Source of the DNA: Acidobacteriota bacterium
GTDB lineage: Bacteria > Acidobacteriota > Blastocatellia > RBC074
Direction: 5' to 3'
Assembly: GCA_018269055.1 (NCBI GenBank)
Contig: JAFDVI010000004.1
Coordinates: forward strand, 62,001 to 126,000
DNA: 64,000 bases
A model generated the notes under the pieces. It saw nothing but the letters and a program-made list of their open reading frames with translations, was not told where the DNA came from and searched no databases. This document shows, one piece after another, positions 15,622 to 26,201 of this stretch; positions within the stretch are counted from its first letter, which is position 1; each line of letters opens with the position of its first letter. Position numbers and translations under genes: made by a program.

Positions 15622-17211
15622 TCATTTGGCAGTGGCGCATATTGCGCGCCCTCTCATCATTTCGTTTATCACGGGGTCCAGATAATACTCAGCAATCCAT
15701 TCAATTGCGGGAACACATACGGCGTCCCCGAATCCAAAGAGTGATTGATTCAAAGGAACTGTAAGATTGTAGTCATCAGCCCCCATCAACCTTGCACATT
15801 CGCGAGGAGTTAGCAGTCGGGCAAAATACTTCCCTTTTCCTGCTTTGAACAAGATTTGCCTACCGCTACCGCCACGCGGCGTCCTCAAGCACCCCGCAAC
15901 CCCATCTGTTCTTAACTCCGCCATTGATTTCCCATTTCTGACCCGCCGGAAAACAGTTCCGTATGACCACTTTGGACTTGCAATCATTCTTTCTGCGATG
16001 GCTCGGTGACGGCTGCTCATTTGATTAAACAGATATTCGGCGCGTTCAGCCTCCCACCATTCGGGAGCGTCTTCAGGAAGATCTTCCAAAATTTCATCAA
16101 GCTTCATCAAGTGGAACGGCGGAGGCGGTAAAGGTCTTAGGTTCCACGAGATTTCAGGATGATTGATGATGAACTCCACCAGTGCTTTCGGACGCAATCT
16201 ATGATTGTAACAGTGAGCAAGTTGCGGCTTTTCGGTAGCCCCGGTTAGCTCGCTTAATGTTCCTACGATAAATAATCTCTGCCGACTTTGAGGGACAAAA
16301 TGGGAAGCATCCAAAATGAAAGGGTCAACCCCATAACCCAATTTATTCAACCTGATCATCGCTTCGCGAAAATCATTACCACCATGAGAAGTGAGAAATC
16401 CTGGCACATTTTCAATTAACAGAAGTGGAGGCTTACGCCTTCTAAAATCTTCAAGGATGTTTATTAATCCCCAGAAGGCCGAAGATTGACTTCCATTCAG
16501 TCCGCTACGCGAGCCTGCAAGCGAGAGATCGTTACAAGGAAAAGAGGCCGTAGCCAAAGTTACTGTCGGTATCTCCTCAGCCTTTAATTTATGTATGTCA
16601 CCAAGTACGAAATGTTCTGAAGGTCCAAAATGCGCTTCATACATTTCGCGCTTTTGCTCATCAATATCGTTGGCAAAAGCTGCCGACCATCCCTGCTTTT
16701 CCAATCCCAGTCTAACCAATCCTATGCCCGCAAAAAACTCTGCAAAGTTTTTTTGTGGAATAGCGGAAGTAGGGGTTGGCGCAACGCCATTCTTAAGAAT
16801 TCTTAGAGTCATATCAACGCAACCATGCAAATCATTTTTTATATCGCTTTCCCAAAAGCGAATAACCGTCCACCCTTCGGCTAAAAGCTGACTTGTAACC
16901 GCGCAGTCTCGGCTCATGTTGCGACGTATTTTCTTCAGCCAATAGCTTTTGGAAGCTGTTTTCTGAAATTGCTCTTCCAATGTAGAGAGTTTTCGCTGAC
17001 GCCATTGTCCACCGTGCCAGAAATCACCGTCAATGAAAATTGCGGTTTTCCAAGATAACAAAGCAATATCAGGCTTTCCAGGCAGGTGAGTGACGTTAGC
17101 CTTATACCTTAGCCCTTTCGCCCATAACGCCTTACGAAAAGCAATTTCTGGCCCGGTGTTGGTTGAATGAACTTTCCGCATAATAGCGGAAATGTCTCTT
17201 GTCGAAGCCAT
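15622..17211 (-). CDS. Vsr endonuclease-DNA cytosine-5 methyltransferase fusion
   Basis: About 529 residues. The N-terminal domain (about 1-150) matches very-short-patch repair endonucleases: MRKVHSTNTGPEIAFR, LPGKPDIAL and FIDGDFWHGGQW. The C-terminal domain is a C5-cytosine methyltransferase with motif I FAEFFAGIGLVRLG, motif IV catalytic Cys in ASFPCNDLSLAGSRSG, motif VI LLIENVPGF, motif VIII QSRQRLFIVG and motif X FGDAVCVPAIEWIAEYY. One polypeptide would methylate cytosines and repair the T:G mismatches left by 5-methylcytosine deamination. I use ATG 17211 (MASTRD); the extension to 17298 lacks homology and covers a hairpin. No strong ribosome site is visible. Confidence 0.9.
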   Translation of the reverse strand: MASTRDISAIMRKVHSTNTGPEIAFRKALWAKGLRYKANVTHLPGKPDIALLSWKTAIFIDGDFWHGGQWRQRKLSTLEEQFQKTASKSYWLKKIRRNMSRDCAVTSQLLAEGWTVIRFWESDIKNDLHGCVDMTLRILKNGVAPTPTSAIPQKNFAEFFAGIGLVRLGLEKQGWSAAFANDIDEQKREMYEAHFGPSEHFVLGDIHKLKAEEIPTVTLATASFPCNDLSLAGSRSGLNGSQSSAFWGLINILEDFRRRKPPLLLIENVPGFLTSHGGNDFREAMIRLNKLGYGVDPFILDASHFVPQSRQRLFIVGTLSELTGATEKPQLAHCYNHRLRPKALVEFIINHPEISWNLRPLPPPPFHLMKLDEILEDLPEDAPEWWEAERAEYLFNQMSSRHRAIAERMIASPKWSYGTVFRRVRNGKSMAELRTDGVAGCLRTPRGGSGRQILFKAGKGKYFARLLTPRECARLMGADDYNLTVPLNQSLFGFGDAVCVPAIEWIAEYYLDPVINEMMRGRAICATAK

Positions 17212-17237
17212 CGCAAATCTGTTTACAAAATAGAAGT

Positions 17238-17274
17238 AGCCTGGAAAACCTCCAAAGCAGGAACTTTCCAGGCT
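17238..17274. terminator. hairpin between NrdJ and the methyltransferase gene
   Basis: Arms AGCCTGGAAA (17238-17247) and TTTCCAGGCT (17265-17274) form a perfect 10-bp stem 30 bases past the NrdJ stop. There is no clear T tract, so termination is only probable. Confidence 0.45.
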
Positions 17275-17304
17275 AAGAGCCGCTGAGATTCTTACCACAA
17301 AACC

Positions 17305-19782
<2,478 letters not shown>

Positions 19783-20077
19783 GTCTTTCTAAGTCCTTCA
19801 TTCGTTGAGTGGAAACGTTATCATCCCTTTCTCGGCAAAGCGACAAAGAGCAATGTTGATCTTGGAGTTTGAAAAAGATACTTCCTAGTTGCAGGCTCAA
19901 CCGGGTTCCAGCAGGGATCGGCAGGATTGGATTCCCGTCGGCTTTTCGACAATACAAATCCCAGGCCGTTTCGTCATTCGGGGAACAATACGGCGGATCA
20001 AGACTCATGCCGCTTCTGAAGTTTTTGCTGAGAAAGCGTTGAGTCGTGGTCAATTACCTGTCTGTTGGTGTTGAGCG
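19783..20077 (-). promoter_or_regulatory. long untranslated leader of nrdJ, possible structured RNA
   Basis: About 295 nt separate the inferred transcription start from the NrdJ start codon. No credible gene lies here. The leader contains GGGAATCC and GCCTGCAACTAGG segments faintly like cobalamin-riboswitch elements, but I do not see the full B12 box or a convincing fold. A conserved 'nrdJ' RNA motif upstream of class II reductases has been described; I cannot test the match by eye. Confidence 0.35.
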
Positions 20078-20083
20078 GGCAAG

Positions 20084-20113
20084 ACTATAGTTCCACCATA
20101 TACGGCTTGTCAA
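20084..20113 (-). promoter_or_regulatory. strong sigma70-type promoter upstream of nrdJ
   Basis: On the minus strand TTGACA (20113-20108) is followed by an 18-base spacer and TATAGT (20089-20084). The -35 box is a perfect consensus and the -10 box is near consensus. Confidence 0.7.
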
Positions 20114-20245
20114 TCAGGATTATCATCAATATCTTGTGGTTTCCTCTAAGTGCTGACCGATAAAGGCGATTTTCTTTTTTGCGGGTTTTCGTGGCTGAAG
20201 AGGTGGCTTGGTCAAGCCAAAACGGCAAGTGTTGCAAGACTGAAA

Positions 20246-20280
20246 CTTAGCGGAAAGGTGTGTTTCACCTGCCCGCTAAG
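20246..20280 (-). terminator. terminator after superoxide dismutase
   Basis: An interrupted stem, CTTAGCGG/CCGCTAAG plus AGGTG/CACCT, sits 16 bases past the SOD stop on the minus strand and is followed by TTT. It separates SOD from the nrdJ promoter. Confidence 0.7.
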
Positions 20281-20295
20281 TAAAAATTTCAGGAA

Positions 20296-20925
20296 TTACG
20301 AACCTGCGGCCTGGGTCACTTTCAGACGGGCATTGACCGTGTTCCAGTCAATGTTCTGGAAGAAAGCTTCGATGTATTTCGGACGATCTGCCGGAGCATA
20401 ATCCAGCAGGAATGCATGCTCCCAAACATCCATAATCAGGATTGGAGTAAATCCGGCGACGTTGCCGGTTTCGTGCGAATTGATCCAATGATTCGACAGA
20501 CGACCGGTTGCAGGATCTTGATAACAGGCAGCCCAGCCAACACCTCGCATTTTGCCGGTGGTGACAAAGCTCTTTTTCCAATTCTCGTAACTGCCAAAAT
20601 TGGCTTCAGCCGCTTTGAAAAACGCCGAAGCCTTGTCCGGATCGCCAGTGCCGCCGCTTTTCAAATTGCCGAAATAATATTCGTGCAACACCATGCCGTT
20701 GTATTCAAAGCCCAATCGGCGTGTCAGTTCGGAATACACAGGCATTTCAGCCGCTGTGATTTCTCCACGAGACAATGTGGCGATTTTTTCATTCAAGATG
20801 TTCGTGTTGGTGACATATCCTTCGTAGAGCTTGAAGTGAACCTGCAAGGTTTTGTCGGAGATTCCGCTCAAGCCGCTTAGATTAAAGGTCTTCGCTGCGT
20901 ATGATTGATTGGCGGTTTGCGCCAT
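20296..20925 (-). CDS. sodB: Fe/Mn-family superoxide dismutase
   Basis: A 209-residue enzyme converting superoxide to peroxide and oxygen. Probable metal ligands are His in LQVHFKLYEGYV, His in VLHEYYFGNL, and Asp and His in MDVWEHAFLLDYAP. The usual first-helix HxxxHH/HxxYVxN pattern is altered: after the first ligand the conserved second-shell His is Tyr and the spacing is one residue shorter than in E. coli SodB. ATG 20925 has GGGAGG upstream; the frame extension to 21021 is rejected. There is no signal peptide, so it is probably cytoplasmic. The symbol assumes iron; the metal cannot be told from the sequence. Confidence 0.9.
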   Translation of the reverse strand: MAQTANQSYAAKTFNLSGLSGISDKTLQVHFKLYEGYVTNTNILNEKIATLSRGEITAAEMPVYSELTRRLGFEYNGMVLHEYYFGNLKSGGTGDPDKASAFFKAAEANFGSYENWKKSFVTTGKMRGVGWAACYQDPATGRLSNHWINSHETGNVAGFTPILIMDVWEHAFLLDYAPADRPKYIEAFFQNIDWNTVNARLKVTQAAGS

Positions 20926-21046
20926 TTTTCTGCCTCCCTTGTTAAATGGTGAATGATTTGGAGATATGCGAGGGCAATTCACTCGCAACAGCATCTTAGC
21001 CGCTGAGCCGACGAGGAACAAATGGATAGGAATTTGGCGAGGAAGG

Positions 21047-21080
21047 TCAGGTGGAACAAGCGGCCGCTTGTTCCACCTGA
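21047..21080. repeat. perfect 34-bp palindrome
   Basis: Two 17-nt arms meet without a spacer at CGGCCG. It lies between the PuuD-like stop and the SOD start on the minus strand. It could cruciform or act as a terminator hairpin, but has no adjacent T tract. Confidence 0.9.
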
Positions 21081-21098
21081 AGGCAACCCTGAAAAAAG

Positions 21099-21860
21099 CT
21101 ACTTAATGAACATGGGATAATCCCCGTGTGAAACACCCATCAGCAGCAACATAGGCAACGACAACCACGCGTTGGCGCGCGAGGCTAGAAAGGCTCGTCT
21201 GGCAAGTTGCGCCGATTCAGGAGGGATGGGAGTACCATTTTCGGCGTTGTCTGCTGTCCAGGCGATAATCTTCTTCTGCGCGCGCCAAATGATGCCCCAA
21301 ACATTGAGCAGCATAATAACGCCTAAACCGCCTCCAATGCCGATGGCGATGACTTTGTTGTTATTAAACAGATAGAGCATCAGATACGACATGATCAGTA
21401 CTAAAATGGCAACACAGACGGCTAGCATTCGACCATCGTTGATTTTGTGAATCAACAGATAAATGATCGCATAAGTGACCAGCACGATCAGGAGCCATAG
21501 GCCCAACCAAGCCCAAGGGCTTGAGCCTGCATCCCGTGAGGGGCCAGGCAAGATGTACATCGCGTAGTAAGTCAGGCCAGCCAAAACAGTCAGCACCGCG
21601 CCCCAACGGAAGTACCACAAAGCACGTGGCATCAATTTCGGAATGACTTTGCCCTTTGTCGGCCCGTCGAGTTCTTTCATCAACGGCACATTGACCAGAT
21701 TGAAAAAGTAAAGGATTCCTACCCAGGTGACGCCAGCGACAAAATGGGCAAAGCGCAGCAGCATGTGTGCAAAATCGCTGGCTGATGGCACGGCCAGCCA
21801 ATCGCCTTGCAGAACAAAACCGAGAAAGGCCGGTAAGTCATTCAAAGGCCCTGTCAGCAT
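21099..21860 (-). CDS. PuuD-like urate hydroxylase membrane-domain protein
   Basis: A 253-residue integral membrane protein with about six or seven helices (for example FAHFVAGVTWVGILYFFNLVNVP, VLTVLAGLTYYAMYIL, LLIVLVTYAIIYLLI, MLAVCVAILVLIMSYLMLYLF). It resembles the urate-oxidase N-terminal membrane domain (PuuD), including FAHFVAGVTWVGILYF. It lacks the C-terminal cytochrome c domain of full-length PuuD. AAGGAGGTCAT precedes ATG 21860. Relatives are often annotated urate hydroxylase from this domain alone. No other purine genes lie nearby, so urate as substrate is uncertain. Confidence 0.7.
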   Translation of the reverse strand: MLTGPLNDLPAFLGFVLQGDWLAVPSASDFAHMLLRFAHFVAGVTWVGILYFFNLVNVPLMKELDGPTKGKVIPKLMPRALWYFRWGAVLTVLAGLTYYAMYILPGPSRDAGSSPWAWLGLWLLIVLVTYAIIYLLIHKINDGRMLAVCVAILVLIMSYLMLYLFNNNKVIAIGIGGGLGVIMLLNVWGIIWRAQKKIIAWTADNAENGTPIPPESAQLARRAFLASRANAWLSLPMLLLMGVSHGDYPMFIK

Positions 21861-21928
21861 TATGACCTCCTTAGAAAGTTGTTTCTTTGTTTCTGAAGTT
21901 CCTGACGGCTTTTCGATTGCAAGCCATT

Positions 21929-21953
21929 CGCAAACGCGTCCGTAGCGTTTGCG
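21929..21953. repeat. 9-bp hairpin upstream of the PuuD-like gene
   Basis: CGCAAACGC (21929-21937) and GCGTTTGCG (21945-21953) are perfect complements around GTCCGTA. It lies in the 428-base gap between divergent genes; otherwise I see only weak promoter-like sequence there. Confidence 0.7.
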
Positions 21954-22288
21954 GTTCAGGCCCTAACCAATTGGCCTGATTGTGTGGTGAGACGCGCGAA
22001 CCATAATCCCGGCTTCGGGTGGTGTCAATGGAATGAACCTGACGTGAAGTTTTCGGGCAAAGCAGTCTTTCCGGGTCAGTGTTGCTTGCGAACGATGGGC
22101 GAACGTGGCAAAACAAAACCTCGCCGAAACAATTGAGACCGGCGCTTTTCGGAACGCAGTTTGTAACCCTGCAGCAATCGTTGCCGTCTCCATAAACAGT
22201 TCAACTTCTAAACTTAATTCTGGTTCAACCGCCGCTTGGCTAAGCCGTCGTTTGAAGCCCAAAACTTGTTTTCCGGGAGAATGATTCA

Positions 22289-23653
22289 ATGAAACGTTGG
22301 ATGGTCGTTGCCAGTTTGATGTTGCTGGCGTTCCTTGGAAGTTCGTCGTTCCCCTCTGTTCCTTCTGCGCCGGACCCGGCACATTGGCCGCAATGGCGCG
22401 GGCCGTTTTTCAACGGCATGGCTCGCACCGCAGCGCCGACGGACTTCACCCAGACGAAAAACGTCAAATGGAAAATCGCCATCGAAGGCCGTGGATTTTC
22501 CACGCCGGTCATTTGGGGCGACAAAATGTTTTTGACGACGGCGATTTCGACCGGAAAAACCGCAGAGGCTTCAGAAAATAACCAGAGTGCAGGCGGCGGT
22601 CGCCGTCCCGGTGGAAGCGGCGGCGGCGCAGGCGCTAATCAGGAACATAAATTCGTCGTGCTTTGCATGGATCGCAAAACCGGCAAAACACTGTGGGAAC
22701 GCGTCGCCAAAACCGCCGTCCCGCATGAAGGTTACCACCAGCAATATGGCAGCTTCGCATCGAACGCGCCGATCACTGATGGCAAATATGTCTACGCGTC
22801 GTTCGGTTCACGCGGCATTTTCTGTTACGACCTTGACGGCAAGCTGATCTGGGAAAAAGACCCCGGCGTGCAAATGAAAATCCGGCTGCAATTCGGCGAA
22901 GGCGGTGCGCCTTCGCTGTATGGCAATCTGTTGATTCATCCGTATGACCACGAAGCCGGTTCGCTGATCATTGCCTTCGACAAACGCACAGGCAAGGAAG
23001 TCTGGCGCGCCAACCGCGACGAAATGAGTTCGTGGTCAACGCCGCTGATCGCCGATTACAAAGGTCAAAAACAGTTGATCGTCAGCGCGACCAAAAAAGT
23101 TCGCGCGTACGAACCTGACACGGGCAAGCTGATTTGGGAATGCGCCGGGCTGGGCGCGAATGTCATTCCGCATCCGGTTCAATTCAACGACAGTGTGTTG
23201 GTCATGAGCGGGTTCCGCGATCCGAAACTGATGGCTCTGCGCTTGGGCAAGGAAGGCGATTTGACCGGTACGGACGCTGTGTTGTGGACGCAAACCCGCG
23301 GGTTGTCGTACACGCCTTCGCCTGTGCTGAACGATGGCAAATACTACACGCTGACCGATACGGGCATGCTCAGTTGTTTCAATGCCGCGACCGGCGAACC
23401 GTACTACCAGCAACAACGCCTGCCCCAGGCCGACAGCTTCAAGGCTTCACCGACTGGCGCAGGCGACAAATTGTATCTGGCGAGCGAAAATGGAACCGTG
23501 ACGGTTCTCAAGATGGGCGAGAAATTTGAAATCGTGAATTCGACGACGTTCGACGATCAATTCTTCGTCGCTTCGCCTGTCGTTGCCGAAGGCGATTTGT
23601 ATCTGCGCAGCAAAACACATTTGTTCTGCATCAGTGACGGAAAGGCAAAGTAA
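22289..23653 (+). CDS. secreted PQQ-like beta-propeller protein
   Basis: A 454-residue protein with a signal peptide (MKRWMVVASLMLLAFLGSS) and BamB/PQQ-type propeller blades: MDRKTGKTLWERV, YDLDGKLIWEKD, FDKRTGKEVWRAN, YEPDTGKLIWECAG. The opening WPQWRGPFFNGMA is characteristic of planctomycete/acidobacterial PQQ-repeat proteins. A Gly-rich linker (GGGRRPGGSGGGAGAN) near residue 105 interrupts the first blade. No dehydrogenase catalytic motif is seen, so it may bind proteins rather than PQQ. GGGAGAA precedes the start. It abuts the DUF1592 gene (stop TAA followed directly by ATG), so the two form an operon. Confidence 0.85.
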   Translation: MKRWMVVASLMLLAFLGSSSFPSVPSAPDPAHWPQWRGPFFNGMARTAAPTDFTQTKNVKWKIAIEGRGFSTPVIWGDKMFLTTAISTGKTAEASENNQSAGGGRRPGGSGGGAGANQEHKFVVLCMDRKTGKTLWERVAKTAVPHEGYHQQYGSFASNAPITDGKYVYASFGSRGIFCYDLDGKLIWEKDPGVQMKIRLQFGEGGAPSLYGNLLIHPYDHEAGSLIIAFDKRTGKEVWRANRDEMSSWSTPLIADYKGQKQLIVSATKKVRAYEPDTGKLIWECAGLGANVIPHPVQFNDSVLVMSGFRDPKLMALRLGKEGDLTGTDAVLWTQTRGLSYTPSPVLNDGKYYTLTDTGMLSCFNAATGEPYYQQQRLPQADSFKASPTGAGDKLYLASENGTVTVLKMGEKFEIVNSTTFDDQFFVASPVVAEGDLYLRSKTHLFCISDGKAK

Positions 23654-26164
23654 ATGGGAATGAGTAAAAAAACCTGGTTTCGATCGTTGATCGTATTGTT
23701 GCCGCTGATCTGGTTTGCGGTAAACACGCGCCCTCAGCTCGCGCAAAACAATCCGAGCGCCAGCTTTGAAAAAACCGTTCAACCGTTTCTGACGGAAAAC
23801 TGCGTTGCCTGCCACAACGCCAAAAAAGCTTCTGGCGAGTTAAATCTTGAACAGTTCAAAACTGCAGCCGCCGTGTTGGAACATCGCGATCAATGGGAAC
23901 ATGTATTGGTGAAACTCCACACCGGAGAAATGCCGCCGAAGGGATTCCCGCGCCCGGATATGGAGGAGATAAAGACTGTCATCGCCTGGTTGGAAGCGGA
24001 ATTTGACCGCGCGGATCACATGGCCAAACCCGATCCGGGTCGCGTGACGGCTCGGCGATTGAATCGCGCCGAATACAACAACACCGTGCGCGATTTGCTG
24101 GGTGTCAATTTCAAACCGGCAGACGATTTTCCGCAGGACGATTCCGGCTACGGCTTCGACAACATCGGCGACGTTCTATCGCTGTCGCCGGTGTTAATGG
24201 AAAAATACCTGACGGCTGCGGAAACGGTTGCCCGCACAGCCGTGTTTGGAACCGAGCAGTTAAAGCCCAGAGTCGAGCGGTTGCGCCCACCAACCGGCAG
24301 AATCAAATCCAGCACCACGCCGTTGACCGATTACGACCTGACGGGATTGAGTTTGCCGAATGCGTTGCACACCACGCATCGGTTCCCTGTCGAAGCCGAA
24401 TACGCCTTCAAAGTATTCCTGGGCGGCGTTCGCCCTGCGGGTTCCGAACCGTTGCCACTGGCGTTGTGGATTGATGGAAAACTGGCGCAAACTTTTGATT
24501 TCGATCCGGATGGCATCGCTTCCTTTTCCGTTGACCGGCAGGATTTTGGCTCGATGACCTACGACTTTCGCACGCGCATTCCCGCCGGAGATCACTGGGT
24601 CGCAGTTTCGATTCAACGAATGTATGAAGGTTTGCCATCCAGTTACGACGGCCCCAATCCGTCAAAACGCCCGATTCCACCAAAACCGGAATTCAAACCT
24701 CCACGCCGCCAATTGCCGCCGGAACGTCTCGCTGAATTGAAAAAACAGTTTGAAGCTCGAGTGGCGGAAAAAGTCCCGGTTAACGAAGCCCGTGTAACAG
24801 GCGTGGACGTCATCGGCCCGTACAACCAAACCAAAGGTGCGTCCGATGAAAGCCGCAAGCTGGTTTTCGTTTGCGGCCATGCGCCCGGGCATCATCAACC
24901 GGCGTGCGCAGGCAAGATCATAGGCAATCTGGCGCATCGCGCGTATCGCCGCCCGATGACTTCGGAGGAAATCAAAAAGCTGACCGGTTTGGTTGCGATG
25001 GCACAAAAACAGGGCGATTCGTTTGAAGAAGGTTTGGTGCAGGCGATTCAGGCGATGTTGGTTTCGCCATACTTCCTGTTCCGAATCGAACAGGATCACA
25101 AAACGACTGCCGACGCGATGCAGCAAATCAGCCAGCACGAACTGGCTTCGCGACTGTCGTATTTTTTGTGGAGCAGCATGCCGGACGATGAATTGCTGCG
25201 GTTGGCAGATGAGCAGAAGCTCCGTAAACCTGAAGTGCTGGCGGCGCAAATTCAGCGCATGTTGAAAGACCCAAAATCGGAAGCGCTGGTGGAAAATTTC
25301 GCCGGACAATGGTTGGAGCTTCGCCGGTTGGAATCGGCCAAACCCGACCGCGAACGTTTTCCGCAATTCGACGAATACTTTCGCATGTCTATTCGGCGCG
25401 AAACCGAATTGTTTTTCGACAACATCATTCATCAGGATCGCTCGCTGCTGGATTTCATTGATGCCGACTACTCGTTTTTGAACGAACGACTCGCGCGGTT
25501 TTACAACATTCCGGGAGTGACTGGGCCGGAGTTTCGCAGGGTCACCTTGCCCCCAGATTCCCAGCGCGGAGGCGTTCTAACGCAAGCCAGCGTTCTGACG
25601 GTTTCCTCCTACGCCACACGAACTTCAGTTGTGTTACGCGGAAAATGGATTTTGGACAATGTGCTGAACACACCACCTCCGCCTGCGCCTCCGGGTGTAC
25701 CGAACCTGGACGAAACCAAAATCGGCACAACGGCTACGTTGCGACAACAGATGGAACAGCATCGCGCGAATCCGACCTGCGCCGCCTGCCACGCGCGGCT
25801 CGATCCATTGGGATTTGGTTTGGAAAACTTCGACGCCATCGGCGGATGGCGAACGATGGACGGAAAATTTCCGATTGATTCATCCGGAGTGTTGCCCGAC
25901 GGCAGAAGCTTCAAAGGCGTCGCCGGGTTGAAAACAATCTTGAAAGCCGACAAAAATGCTTTTACCGAAGGCGTGACTGAAAAATTACTGACGTATGCTT
26001 TGGGGCGAGGTCTGGAACGATACGACCGCCCGACGGTCAAGCAAATTGCCCGTCATGTCGCGGCGAAAGATTACAAGTTTTCCAGTCTGGTGACGGAAAT
26101 CGTCAACAGCTTGCCATTCCAGTATCGGCGAGGCACAGTTCCTCCGACGGCAAAAGCAAATTGA
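23654..26164 (+). CDS. DUF1592-family planctomycete-type cytochrome protein
   Basis: An 836-residue secreted protein. Signal peptide (about 1-35), then a planctomycete-type cytochrome c domain with CVACH (about residue 50) and EMPP as a likely axial Met. DUF1587 follows (RLNRAEYNNTVRDLLGV), then DUF1595/DUF1592 (ASRLSYFLWSSMPDDELL), DUF1588 (NPTCAACHARLDPLGFGLENFD, a second CxxCH) and DUF1585 at the end (LLTYALGRGLERYD). The biochemical role of the family is unsettled; it occurs with DUF1552 proteins, as here. Proposals include extracellular redox or polysaccharide-related functions. It is co-transcribed with the PQQ-propeller gene upstream and the DUF1552 gene 37 bases downstream. Confidence 0.9.
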   Translation: MGMSKKTWFRSLIVLLPLIWFAVNTRPQLAQNNPSASFEKTVQPFLTENCVACHNAKKASGELNLEQFKTAAAVLEHRDQWEHVLVKLHTGEMPPKGFPRPDMEEIKTVIAWLEAEFDRADHMAKPDPGRVTARRLNRAEYNNTVRDLLGVNFKPADDFPQDDSGYGFDNIGDVLSLSPVLMEKYLTAAETVARTAVFGTEQLKPRVERLRPPTGRIKSSTTPLTDYDLTGLSLPNALHTTHRFPVEAEYAFKVFLGGVRPAGSEPLPLALWIDGKLAQTFDFDPDGIASFSVDRQDFGSMTYDFRTRIPAGDHWVAVSIQRMYEGLPSSYDGPNPSKRPIPPKPEFKPPRRQLPPERLAELKKQFEARVAEKVPVNEARVTGVDVIGPYNQTKGASDESRKLVFVCGHAPGHHQPACAGKIIGNLAHRAYRRPMTSEEIKKLTGLVAMAQKQGDSFEEGLVQAIQAMLVSPYFLFRIEQDHKTTADAMQQISQHELASRLSYFLWSSMPDDELLRLADEQKLRKPEVLAAQIQRMLKDPKSEALVENFAGQWLELRRLESAKPDRERFPQFDEYFRMSIRRETELFFDNIIHQDRSLLDFIDADYSFLNERLARFYNIPGVTGPEFRRVTLPPDSQRGGVLTQASVLTVSSYATRTSVVLRGKWILDNVLNTPPPPAPPGVPNLDETKIGTTATLRQQMEQHRANPTCAACHARLDPLGFGLENFDAIGGWRTMDGKFPIDSSGVLPDGRSFKGVAGLKTILKADKNAFTEGVTEKLLTYALGRGLERYDRPTVKQIARHVAAKDYKFSSLVTEIVNSLPFQYRRGTVPPTAKAN

Positions 26165-26201
26165 AGCAACAAACATCTCGAAACAGAAGATAGGACTGAA
26201 A

